Source: Bifidobacterium sp. ESL0745 (GTDB taxonomy: Bacteria; Actinomycetota; Actinomycetes; Actinomycetales; Bifidobacteriaceae). From it: a DNA stretch of 64,000 nt. Every line of letters begins with the position of its first letter. Positions within the stretch are counted from its first letter, which is position 1. Below, piece after piece: positions 9,238 to 17,292 of the stretch. The notes under the pieces are model-generated. The model worked only from the letters and a program-made list of their open reading frames with translations, searched no databases and was not told where the DNA came from. The stretch covers positions 1,116,001 through 1,180,000 of the forward strand of contig NZ_JAQTHX010000001.1 of the NCBI RefSeq assembly GCF_029433335.1, read 5' to 3'. The translations under genes and the position numbers were made by a program.

Positions 9238-10412
9238 GCCTCAGTCTTCTTTCTTGGAAAATCTAGCAACTTATCCCGATAATACTCATATTGCTGATGG
9301 CGTGCCCAAATCTCAGCCGGCATTCCGTCAGAAGAAGAAGATGTTAATGAATTAAATTTGTCTAGAATATTTACAATCCGTTGCTGTTCATCAAGCGAAG
9401 GCACAGGAATCTTGATACTTCTTAGATTTTTTTGGGTAAGCTTAGGAGGCGTGCCATGAACTAATTCAGAAATATCAATCAAACTGAGAGCATACATAAT
9501 GTATCTCAACATGGGTTTGTTTTGTTTCTGAGTAAGTATATGGGCATGATTATTTACCCAGATTTGCCCTCTTGCCCAATTCAATACCGGTTTATTCGTT
9601 TCTGTGAGTACCGATCCGTCTTCGCCGACAAGTAAAAATGTGCCATCAAAAATAAAGCTTCTAACATAATCTTGAATTCCGTTGGCACCATAATAAGGTA
9701 TCAAGCCAGATTCTCGGTCTCCCTTTGTGATTGGCTTTCGACGGGAATCAAGAATATTGACTAAATCGCCTAATTCCAACCATTCAGCATTTGTTACAAA
9801 AACAAATAATTTATTCTTATAATAGTTGTATTGAATCTTCCTTAACTCAAGTTCCGATTCAAGTTCCAATTCCAATCTAGTAAATTTCTCTAAGATTTCT
9901 ACAATCTTTTGCTGAATTTCTAATGGAGGAACTGGAATCTGTAGAGTCGCCAAATCACTCGGCTTCACTTCAATAACTTTCGTTCCTCGGGCAATTTTTT
10001 TCTTCTGTTTCCAAAATGAATTGGAACTTAGAACATAAGCTACATAATATGAATTCAGTTCTGAATGAAAGATGCAAGCATGTGCACTGACTGCGACAGG
10101 TTCTTTTCCTTCCCAAACAAGCGGAGTACATACATCTTCAACATTCTCGCTAGTAATAGTAATAATGACGTCACCCATAACGGCCTTTTGTGAGCGTTTA
10201 AATTGCTCATACGAAATTTTTGATATAGCGTAGTTTGTAGTCATTCCGAAATAAGTATAAATTTGGCCGTAATGGATACAGGGAGATCCTTCATTGACAA
10301 AATCTCTTTTGATTATGCCCGTACCTCTAGTGAAAGTCCCCACATCGCCTAAAGCTTTATATTCGACTCCATCAGGGCAAAGTTTCTCAATTATTTCATT
10401 AATTGTGCTCAT
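9234..10412 (-). CDS. hsdS: Type I restriction-modification specificity subunit S
   Basis: The protein has 392 residues with the usual two-repeat plan. Target-recognition domain 1 (about 15-150) is followed by a conserved helical spacer with 'VPPLEIQQKIVEILEKF'. Domain 2 (about 205-340) is followed by 'VPSLDEQQRIVNILDKF' and a second helix. The two spacers are related to each other, as expected for the coiled-coil arms that space the two half-sites. It defines the bipartite DNA target of both methylase and nuclease. Both ends overlap neighbours by ATGA. The domains are the part of the locus most likely to differ between strains. The target sequence cannot be predicted by eye. Confidence 0.93.
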   Translation of the reverse strand: MSTINEIIEKLCPDGVEYKALGDVGTFTRGTGIIKRDFVNEGSPCIHYGQIYTYFGMTTNYAISKISYEQFKRSQKAVMGDVIITITSENVEDVCTPLVWEGKEPVAVSAHACIFHSELNSYYVAYVLSSNSFWKQKKKIARGTKVIEVKPSDLATLQIPVPPLEIQQKIVEILEKFTRLELELESELELRKIQYNYYKNKLFVFVTNAEWLELGDLVNILDSRRKPITKGDRESGLIPYYGANGIQDYVRSFIFDGTFLLVGEDGSVLTETNKPVLNWARGQIWVNNHAHILTQKQNKPMLRYIMYALSLIDISELVHGTPPKLTQKNLRSIKIPVPSLDEQQRIVNILDKFNSLTSSSSDGMPAEIWARHQQYEYYRDKLLDFPRKKTEA

Positions 10413-11173
10413 TGTTCTGTTTTTCTCTTATCACTTTTTGCATTCTGAGCGTATTTCCTTGCCCTGTCAACCAAAGTAGGATTTGAATATAAATCATCAA
10501 TGACTGAATCTAATATTCCAATAACAATTTCTGCGAAATCATGATCAATCTTCTCTTCTGGATAGTGGACAGAAATATTCCCCGATAATCTAATTGCAGC
10601 TGCTGCCTCTGCCGTTCTCGATTTTATTTTTCCTGATTTTACTAAATCTTGAATTCTCTGATATAGCTGTTTACTAGAGGGATTAGGATTCTCCTGTTCT
10701 CCTACTATTCCTTCCAAAGTTGCACGTGACAATGCCACAGCAGCACGATAGGCGCCTATCTGAAAACATTTATGAGCTTCACAAGCAATCGACCCGATTT
10801 CTTTTGGAGCATCTGGATATCTCTTGCCCATTGGTTGAACAGGGAGCCAACGCTCAATTTGTTCACTTGGATCATGATACGCAAGTTGTCCTGACATAGG
10901 AATGGGTGCATCAAACTCATCTTCATCGTGTAATCTGTCGAAAATTTCCAATTGAGCAATATTGGGGTAACCACAAGCGGTACAAGAAAAAATCACTAAT
11001 TTATGCTGTCTAAACTCTACACTGTACTCAGCTACAAATCGAATATCCGGAAATTCAGGAAGCCGGATAATAGGATCCCGCGAATATGTCCCATTCGGCT
11101 CCTCCTCTGGTCGCACCATCTGTGCAAAAGTCTGGCAATGCCAACAAGTTGTAGATACCATTATTATTTTCAT
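10409..11173 (-). CDS. DUF4145 protein with zinc-ribbon, inside hsd operon
   Basis: The protein has 254 residues. Cys10-x2-Cys13 and Cys64-x2-Cys67 could form a zinc ribbon. From about residue 115 the sequence has the DUF4145 pattern: 'IGSIACEAHKCFQIGAYRAA' followed by 'ALSRATLEGIVGEQ', then a helical region with 'SVHYPEE'. DUF4145 is a helical, HEPN-like domain often found near type I RM genes; its biochemical role is not settled. The gene sits between hsdM and hsdS, overlapping each by four bases (ATGA), so it should be made together with the complex. I infer an accessory, possibly RNA-cleaving or regulatory, subunit. Confidence 0.8.
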   Translation of the reverse strand: MKIIMVSTTCWHCQTFAQMVRPEEEPNGTYSRDPIIRLPEFPDIRFVAEYSVEFRQHKLVIFSCTACGYPNIAQLEIFDRLHDEDEFDAPIPMSGQLAYHDPSEQIERWLPVQPMGKRYPDAPKEIGSIACEAHKCFQIGAYRAAVALSRATLEGIVGEQENPNPSSKQLYQRIQDLVKSGKIKSRTAEAAAAIRLSGNISVHYPEEKIDHDFAEIVIGILDSVIDDLYSNPTLVDRARKYAQNAKSDKRKTEQ

Positions 11174-12738
11174 CCCTCCAAATCTTCGATAATAAAATCA
11201 ATTTGCTGACGCAAATCATTTTCACGATGAACAATGTTCCCGATGCGTTGGTTAAGTTCAACAATATCGACTTTCTCTGTCGTGTCTTTTTTCTCCACCC
11301 AAGTACCAACAGAAAGATTGTAATGATTGGTACTGTTACCGATTTCATCGATACCAACCAACTTCGAGAAATATTTTTCTTCATTCCGTTCAACTACGGT
11401 TGAGGCAATTTTGTCGATGTTTTCGGGCATAAGTTTATTTTTGTTGCCGACATGCCCAAACTGCTCGGAAGCATCCACAAACAATACTTTGTCATCAGAC
11501 TTTGATTTGCTTAGTACCAGAATGCAAGTTGCAATGGTAACTCCGAAGAAAAGATTTGCCGGCAATTGGATAACCGCACTGACATAATTTCCGTGAACCA
11601 GATATTCTCTAATTTTTTCTTCTGCACCGCCCCGATAAAGCACACCAGGAAACTCAACTATCGCTGCAGTCCCATCTGTAGATAACCACGAGAACATGTG
11701 CATAGTGAAAGCTAAATCTGCGTATCCCTTTGGCGCCAGCACTCCGGCGGGAGCAAATCGAGGGTCGTTGATCAGTGTCGGGTCACTATCACCCTTCCAA
11801 TGGGTCGAATATGGCGGATTGGAAACAATCGCATCGAACGGTTGCTTATCCCAGTGCTTGGGATTAATAAGCGTATCACCTTGTGCGATGTCGAAACGAT
11901 CGAAATTAATATGGTGAAGGAACATATTGATTCGAGCAAGGTTATATGTAGTCGGGTTCTTTTCCTGGCCGAAGAAACCCTGACGCACGTTCTCTTGTCC
12001 GAGAATTTTGGCGAAACGCAACAACAACGAACCTGACCCACATGCCGGATCATAAACTTTGTTGACATAGGTTCGATGCCCTATCACGATGCGGGCAAGC
12101 AACTCGGCAACTTCCTGAGGTGTAAAGTATTCGCCGCCAGATTTACCAGCATTGCTGGCGTACATATTCATGAGGTATTCGTAAGCATCACCGAACAAAT
12201 CAATATCAGCATCTCGAATGTTTCCAAAATCTAAATCTCGAATGCCGCTGATTATGCCGGCAAGCCTCGCATTACGTTCAGTAAGGTTAGCGCCCAACTT
12301 GGTGCTGGTAACATCGACATCGTCAAACAACCCCTTGAAATCATCTTCGGAAGCCGTACCAACGCTGGACCGCTCTATCTCAGAAAAGATATTCTTAACC
12401 GTTATATTGAGCTTGTCGTCTTTTTCAGGATTTTTCGCAACGTTCTGAAACAGCTGAGAAGGCAACATAAAGAAGCCCTTCTCCTTTGTCACGTCTTCAC
12501 GTGCTACTTCAGCTTCTTCGTCACTTAAATCAACGTATGAAAAGCTTTCGTTGCCGGTTTCATGCTCACCTTTATCGATATATTCGGCAAGATCTTCGGA
12601 AATGAAACGGTAGAACAGAAAGCAGAAGATATATGCCTTGAAATCCCAGCTGTCAACAGCATTACGTTCCTTCTCAGCGATATTCCAAATCGCCTTATGC
12701 AACTCATCGCGTTGGTTCTTGCTATCCTGCGTCGCCAT
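11170..12738 (-). CDS. hsdM: Type I RM DNA methyltransferase subunit M
   Basis: The protein has 522 residues, normal for HsdM. An N-terminal helical domain (about 1-150) is followed by an N6-adenine methyltransferase fold with 'VYDPACGSGSLLLRF' (motif I, about residue 230, binds AdoMet) and 'FDAIVSNPPYS' (motif IV, NPPY, about 307, catalytic). With HsdS it methylates adenine in both half-sites. The start is the ATG at 12738. It is the first gene of hsdM-DUF4145-hsdS-hsdR-HEPN. The 155 bases upstream are AT-rich and should hold the operon promoter. Confidence 0.95.
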   Translation of the reverse strand: MATQDSKNQRDELHKAIWNIAEKERNAVDSWDFKAYIFCFLFYRFISEDLAEYIDKGEHETGNESFSYVDLSDEEAEVAREDVTKEKGFFMLPSQLFQNVAKNPEKDDKLNITVKNIFSEIERSSVGTASEDDFKGLFDDVDVTSTKLGANLTERNARLAGIISGIRDLDFGNIRDADIDLFGDAYEYLMNMYASNAGKSGGEYFTPQEVAELLARIVIGHRTYVNKVYDPACGSGSLLLRFAKILGQENVRQGFFGQEKNPTTYNLARINMFLHHINFDRFDIAQGDTLINPKHWDKQPFDAIVSNPPYSTHWKGDSDPTLINDPRFAPAGVLAPKGYADLAFTMHMFSWLSTDGTAAIVEFPGVLYRGGAEEKIREYLVHGNYVSAVIQLPANLFFGVTIATCILVLSKSKSDDKVLFVDASEQFGHVGNKNKLMPENIDKIASTVVERNEEKYFSKLVGIDEIGNSTNHYNLSVGTWVEKKDTTEKVDIVELNQRIGNIVHRENDLRQQIDFIIEDLEG

Positions 12739-12893
12739 GCCCCTGCATTCCCTTCATTTCACAACTATTCTGTTGTCTGAATCAAATCTATACGTTTAGT
12801 CTACTGTAGATAAGATATTCCACGATTTAAAACATCAACACGGCATTTGTATTCAAGCAGCAATACTCCTCAAAAGTCATCACAATATTTCGG

Positions 12894-14021
12894 CTATTTA
12901 TAATTCTGAATCCCAATCGAACAGGTAAGCCGCCAAGCCGAAAACAACCAATAAAGCTTTAGCCGTGTCTTCTTTAGTTGGTTTCGTCTTCGCGCCAAAG
13001 TATTCCGTGCAAACCACTCAGGTGCTTGGTCTCTGGAAGGGTAGTGAATGAAAACAGATGAAACAGCGCCCAATGCCAGCATCTTACGGAAGTCCTGACT
13101 TTCTTCAAACATCTTGTTCTCGTATTGTGCGTAACCCTTTGGATTTCTTAATGCGTTCTGTGTCTTCTTATCATCGATTTCATTGATTAATGAATCTAAG
13201 ATGCTGGCCAACAAAGCCTCAGCAGTACCAAAACAACCCGCTTCCGAAACGCTCAATGCCTCTGTAAGTAATTTGACATATTCGTTGCCTTGATCATTTG
13301 AGGTTCTTTTCCCCAGAGCATTTCGACAATCATCAATTATCGTTTCAAATGATGAAGTCAGCAGTTCTCTTCTTTCATCCTTCGAATCTGACGTTATTAT
13401 CCGTTCGGACAATTCACTGTCCAGAATAAAGAACAAAGAAATACCTTCCTCATGTTCTATCCACATAACTGTCTTATCAAGATCAGTTTCAATAACTCTT
13501 AGATTCCGAGGAAACCAATAATTCGGATGCCATTGATTGCCTATAACACTAAGCCCAGATGCAAAACCAGGAATATTCTGGATGAATGTAGGAGTGACAC
13601 TTGGCAAGAATTGTTTAGCCATTTCAGAAGCCGTTTTGCCAAGTTGAAGAAAATCAGTATTGCCTAATAATTTTGAATCTGCAGTAAAATTCTTAGCGAA
13701 GTTAGTGGTGCCAAATTGCCCGATAATTGAAGGAGCAATAATTGATTGCAGAGGTTTCATCGAATTAGCAATGCCAACCAAAGGCGAATAGAATGCATGC
13801 TGCATTTTCAAAGCTTCGGAGGCCTGTGCAGCTTGCATAATAGATTGAAAATTTGAAAAATAAACTGTCAAATTTAAACTACTTTGTTGTGCAACTGTAG
13901 CTACCGTTTCAGAAAGTAGTTTGGCTGCTTGACTTGCAATTGGAAATTGGCTCCATACATTATTCAAGATTTCACGGCTTACAGAAGGAAACATATTAAC
14001 ATTGGTGAGTGAACTATCCAT
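12894..14021 (-). pseudogene. Unrecognised island protein, probable 3' frameshift
   Basis: The start is the ATG at 14021, which follows GAGGAG at 6 bases; an in-frame ATG at 14054 lacks this. The 375-residue product has an N-terminal helical, Ser/Ala/Gln-rich half and a middle part with 'WWIE'-like and 'EEGISLFFILDSE' segments. I know similar proteins only as actinobacterial hypotheticals near defence genes. After 'APEWFARNT' (about 13000) the frame becomes very basic and unlike a folded tail. The next frame, ending at 12898, reads as a good amphipathic helix ('KEDTAKALLVVFGLAAYLFD'). One lost or gained base near 13000 would join the two. This is either a broken gene or a sequence error; the product may still work. 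Confidence 0.5.
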
Positions 14022-14103
14022 TCTTACTCCTCTTTCAGATACCCATAAAGCCATAATTCTTCTTTACTTACCCATGCAAAGAATTAGGTGAACATACCTC
14101 TTA

Positions 14104-14979
14104 TCAGTAATCAGTTCTTAGTATTTTCTCATTGCTTTCCTTGACAGGAACAAATTCGTAATCAATTTTTTCAGGTAAAACTTCCTGCACAATTCGATGA
14201 AAATCAGGCGCACAGCCTAAATCGCAGAGCGAAGCAAGAGCTTCTCCAACTTTTGAGAATGTTCGATTGACAGGGCACGCTTCAATTTCTTTGTCCATAG
14301 AATTGTAAAGAATTACAAGTTCTTTACTCGTCTGGAGTATTTCTTTACTTTTAGGAAGGATATGTACCGACATACCCACGGTGGTATCCATGAGCCCTAA
14401 TTCAAAAAGACAACTCAAATCAGAAAGAGCGATTGCTTTATGGTTATAAAAAGTTCCAGATGAATTATCAACAGACATAAAAGAATAGACCTCTTTATGC
14501 CCAGTTATAACTGAATATGAGCACACCTTTTTAAAGATCTCTGCTTCACTTTTTTCAAGTGTCGACACAATGGATAAAAACCTTTTACTAAAACGTCCCG
14601 GTTCATCAATTTCTCCAGCAAGAATTTGTGACCAAATAATTTGTAAATCTGAGTTACTACATTTACCAGCTTTATCTTGAAAATCATCAACCCAATCGGG
14701 ATCAATTCCCTTAACGTTTTCTGGCTTATGAACAAGAGGAACGCTGCCATCGATAATATCAGTTAGATTGTCGATATGCCCTAAAGTCCGATAAGACGAG
14801 TAACGAAATACAGCTTTTTCGTCATCATTAAGAGTCCGGTTACTATCAATACTCGCAATCTCTTTTTGCAGCTCTTTCATATCCCGTCTGTGGGCACGTC
14901 TACGACTGCCGCTTGCAATCTCAGGAAATAAAGTGTCTAAAGCAGATACAGATTTCGCTATCAATTCTGACGAAGGCAT
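14104..14979 (-). CDS. DUF2806 domain protein
   Basis: The ATG at 14979 was chosen because AAAGGA lies 6 bases upstream. In-frame ATG 15009 and TTG 15027 are poorer alternatives. The 291-residue protein shows the DUF2806 hallmark 'DPDWVDDFQDKA' followed by 'SDLQIIWSQILAGEIDEPG' and 'FSKRFLSIVSTLEKSEA'. The N-terminal part is helical and basic ('SRRRAHRRDMKELQKE'). DUF2806 proteins have no firm function, but are common in mobile and defence regions. It lies 49 bases before the ATG at 14054, so it probably shares a transcript with the unrecognised gene downstream, and possibly with rloAB upstream. Confidence 0.75.
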   Translation of the reverse strand: MPSSELIAKSVSALDTLFPEIASGSRRRAHRRDMKELQKEIASIDSNRTLNDDEKAVFRYSSYRTLGHIDNLTDIIDGSVPLVHKPENVKGIDPDWVDDFQDKAGKCSNSDLQIIWSQILAGEIDEPGRFSKRFLSIVSTLEKSEAEIFKKVCSYSVITGHKEVYSFMSVDNSSGTFYNHKAIALSDLSCLFELGLMDTTVGMSVHILPKSKEILQTSKELVILYNSMDKEIEACPVNRTFSKVGEALASLCDLGCAPDFHRIVQEVLPEKIDYEFVPVKESNEKILRTDY

Positions 14980-15055
14980 AGGTGATCCTTTCATATCTTC
15001 TAAACTCATGTGTGTCGCATACCTCAATTCCAGATAAATTAGTGTCGTATTTCAG

Positions 15056-15697
15056 CTAACCTTTTAACCGTTTAATCACCTGCGGCATATCGGTCCAGGG
15101 AGCGTAGGCTTGCTCGCGATTTGGAGTTAGTAACTGGCGTTCACGGCGCTTGATGTTGTGACGATTTGCGTGGATGATTGCAGTATCTGTTTGACCCTTA
15201 ATTGCTGGCCGAACTATGTCTTTGTGATTGCGGCCGGAGGTAAGGCCCAACTTCGCTGCACGGTTTTCAGCGTCTTTGGTTCTTGTACAGCTCGGAGGGC
15301 ATTGGTTGTGGTGGTCGATGAGCCAGACTTCGAAGCACGGGTTTGAGATAATCAGGCTGATTCCATGATCTTTGCAAGTCTTTTCGGCCTGTTTGTGGTC
15401 ATGGTAATTATCAACGTCAACGACTACCCATACTGCACTGTATGAATCTACAGACTCTCTGTCTTTTTCGGCTTTCTCTTTTAGGGTAACTGCATAATCA
15501 GCCAATTGCGACGGACTCTTTTTACCCGGCCTAAAGTCGATGACAACATTGAACTCTGCCTCGCAAAACTCGAAATACTGTCGTTCAGTCTTTTCTCCCC
15601 CACAAACTACCAGATATCGTTTCTTACGTGTATGAAGCTGAGAATGGCTTCCGCGGCCATGTCTGGGAGAGGAAGATCGGCCTTTTGATCTATTCAT
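15056..15697 (-). CDS. rloB: RloB/AbiLii-family TOPRIM-like protein
   Basis: The start is the ATG at 15697, which follows GGGGAGGA at 5 bases; the GTG at 15712 is in frame but not needed. The 213-residue protein has the RloB pattern: 'LVVCGGEKTERQYF' (Glu35), 'WVVVDVDNYHD' (Asp94, Asp96) and 'SNPCFEVWLIDHH'. These correspond to the Glu and DxD metal site of TOPRIM nucleases. A basic, disordered N-terminus of about 25 residues precedes them. The gene overlaps the end of rloA by eight bases. RloB partners with an ATPase in AbiL-like phage-defence pairs; the pairing seen here fits that. Nuclease activity is inferred. Confidence 0.85.
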   Translation of the reverse strand: MNRSKGRSSSPRHGRGSHSQLHTRKKRYLVVCGGEKTERQYFEFCEAEFNVVIDFRPGKKSPSQLADYAVTLKEKAEKDRESVDSYSAVWVVVDVDNYHDHKQAEKTCKDHGISLIISNPCFEVWLIDHHNQCPPSCTRTKDAENRAAKLGLTSGRNHKDIVRPAIKGQTDTAIIHANRHNIKRRERQLLTPNREQAYAPWTDMPQVIKRLKG

Positions 15698-17060
15698 GAG
15701 TATCCTCCCCACTCACGGAGGATCCGGATTCATCCTCTTCCCCATCTTCACCATTGATAATCTGCGCAAACAACGAGTGGAACGTGGGCCTAGGAACTGC
15801 ACCATAAACACCATTCATATAGTTCTTCCCGATGTTTTCTTTGCTACGAAGTTTCATATCCGTTGCCGGATAAATCTCCGAAGCCCCATCCTGACCCTTT
15901 TCCACGAACCATATTTGGTCACCTTTAAGCAAACGATTGCTGTCGCCAGAGGCATTGATCAATGTTGTGTCGTGCGTAGTAAATATAAGCTGAGAACCGT
16001 GCGGATTCGTTTCTGGATCGACGAATAATGAAACCAATTCCTTGACCAAAGTCGGATGAAGACTCGTATCAATCTCGTCAACCAACGTAACCGACTGATG
16101 AGAAAGCTGTCGCAATGCCACGGAGAAGAACGACATCGCGCCAATAGTGCCTTGCGATTCCTGTCCTTGAATAAACTGTCTCTTTATACCGTTCGCACCA
16201 GTATGTTCAAACTGTAACTGAATCTGCTTGGGATTCTGTCCCAGAAGTTGATCCAATTTCTCTTCGTCCGCGCCAATACTTTCATGCATTTGCTTCTTAA
16301 ACTGGCTAAAGCTGTCCGAAATGGAATTGAAATTTACCGGAACTGCGCGAACATTATTTATGCCGAAATCAGCATATCGAAGTAATTTAGTAAGATTCTT
16401 AGAAAACTTGGTATGTTGCTCCAGTTGCTGAGCAACATAATTCATTTCCATTTGCGATTGAGAAGCCTCACCGTAAAAATAATTATCAGGCATAAAAAAA
16501 TCAAAAACCGTTTGTATAGAAGGAATACCGGCAGCTGCTGCCGCAGATAATACTAAAGCGTTGGGTCTGTTATTCATGGTCTGCTGGAGCAATCCACTTG
16601 GCCCAAATGCGTTTCCAAAATCAATATTTGTTTGGTCTTCGCCACGCTCAAAAAGCTTGGTAGAACGCGTAGAAAGACGACCATTCAATTTCTTATAAAC
16701 ACTCAATGATTCACTAAGAATTTTTTGTGAATCAAATGTGAACCAATAGTTATATTTCTGCCCATCTGCTGCCACAAATTCAGCTAAAAACATTGAAGGC
16801 TCGCCTTGGCCATTCTGAAAATCAGATAACAAGAAAGGTTCACGGGGCACACCGGAAATCTGCGAACCTTGGCTATAGCTGAGCCTCACCAACGTCGCCA
16901 TAGAACCCATTGCTTTGAGAAAGTTCGACTTACCGGATGCATTCGCTCCATACACGGCTGTAACCGTTGAAGGCGGAAGTTTCGTGTCGCTGCTAGACAT
17001 CGAGAAAGCCTGCTCATCTCGGAAACTGCGGAAGTTTGAGAATGAAAAATCTATCAGCAT
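15690..17060 (-). CDS. rloA: RloA/AbiLi-type AAA ATPase
   Basis: The protein has 456 residues and starts at the ATG at 17060 with GGTGAGG five bases upstream. It is an SMC/ABC-like AAA15/21 ATPase: 'FSFSNFRSF' at the N-terminus, Walker A 'GANASGKS' (38-45), Walker B 'VTLVDEIDTSLHP' (about 320-332) and a switch histidine in 'FTTHDTTLI' (about 362). The central insertion probably forms a helical sensor or dimer domain. With RloB it forms an OLD-like or PARIS-like ATPase plus TOPRIM nuclease couple, expected to trigger abortive infection when a phage component is sensed (inference from the family). Part of the AT-rich island. Confidence 0.88.
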   Translation of the reverse strand: MLIDFSFSNFRSFRDEQAFSMSSSDTKLPPSTVTAVYGANASGKSNFLKAMGSMATLVRLSYSQGSQISGVPREPFLLSDFQNGQGEPSMFLAEFVAADGQKYNYWFTFDSQKILSESLSVYKKLNGRLSTRSTKLFERGEDQTNIDFGNAFGPSGLLQQTMNNRPNALVLSAAAAAGIPSIQTVFDFFMPDNYFYGEASQSQMEMNYVAQQLEQHTKFSKNLTKLLRYADFGINNVRAVPVNFNSISDSFSQFKKQMHESIGADEEKLDQLLGQNPKQIQLQFEHTGANGIKRQFIQGQESQGTIGAMSFFSVALRQLSHQSVTLVDEIDTSLHPTLVKELVSLFVDPETNPHGSQLIFTTHDTTLINASGDSNRLLKGDQIWFVEKGQDGASEIYPATDMKLRSKENIGKNYMNGVYGAVPRPTFHSLFAQIINGEDGEEDESGSSVSGEDTHE

Positions 17061-17206
17061 CGATACCTCACCTTATTTTTGGTGTTCCTATTCATTTCGT
17101 TTACTAAGATTAGCACGAAATTGCTTGTTTCAGCAATTTTATGTCAGAATCAGCTATTTCAATTGCTTTTCGGTATTTTTCCCGGCTTATCGAAGTGACT
17201 CATTAA

Positions 17207-17255
17207 CAAAAAATGCTTGGTTTCGTATCGAAATAAATCTGATACAAAACCAAGC
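17207..17255 (-). terminator. Terminator of the oligopeptide transporter operon
   Basis: The arms 17215-17229 and 17241-17255 pair over 15 bases with one G-U, around an 11-base loop. On the minus strand the stem is followed by ATTTTTTG, so it is a standard intrinsic terminator about 40 bases after the fused ATPase gene. It also marks the right edge of the AT-rich island. Confidence 0.85.
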
Positions 17256-17292
17256 GTTAATTCTTAAGTTATCAGGTAAGCTCCTACCACTC

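Noticed and set aside
2123..17290. CRISPR array or cas genes in the defence island
   Set aside because: No regularly spaced direct repeats of 20-40 bases and no Cas-like protein are present.
2123..17290. Integrase, transposase or tRNA attachment site at the island borders
   Set aside because: No protein with the required motifs and no tRNA-like T-loop sequence was found in the gaps.
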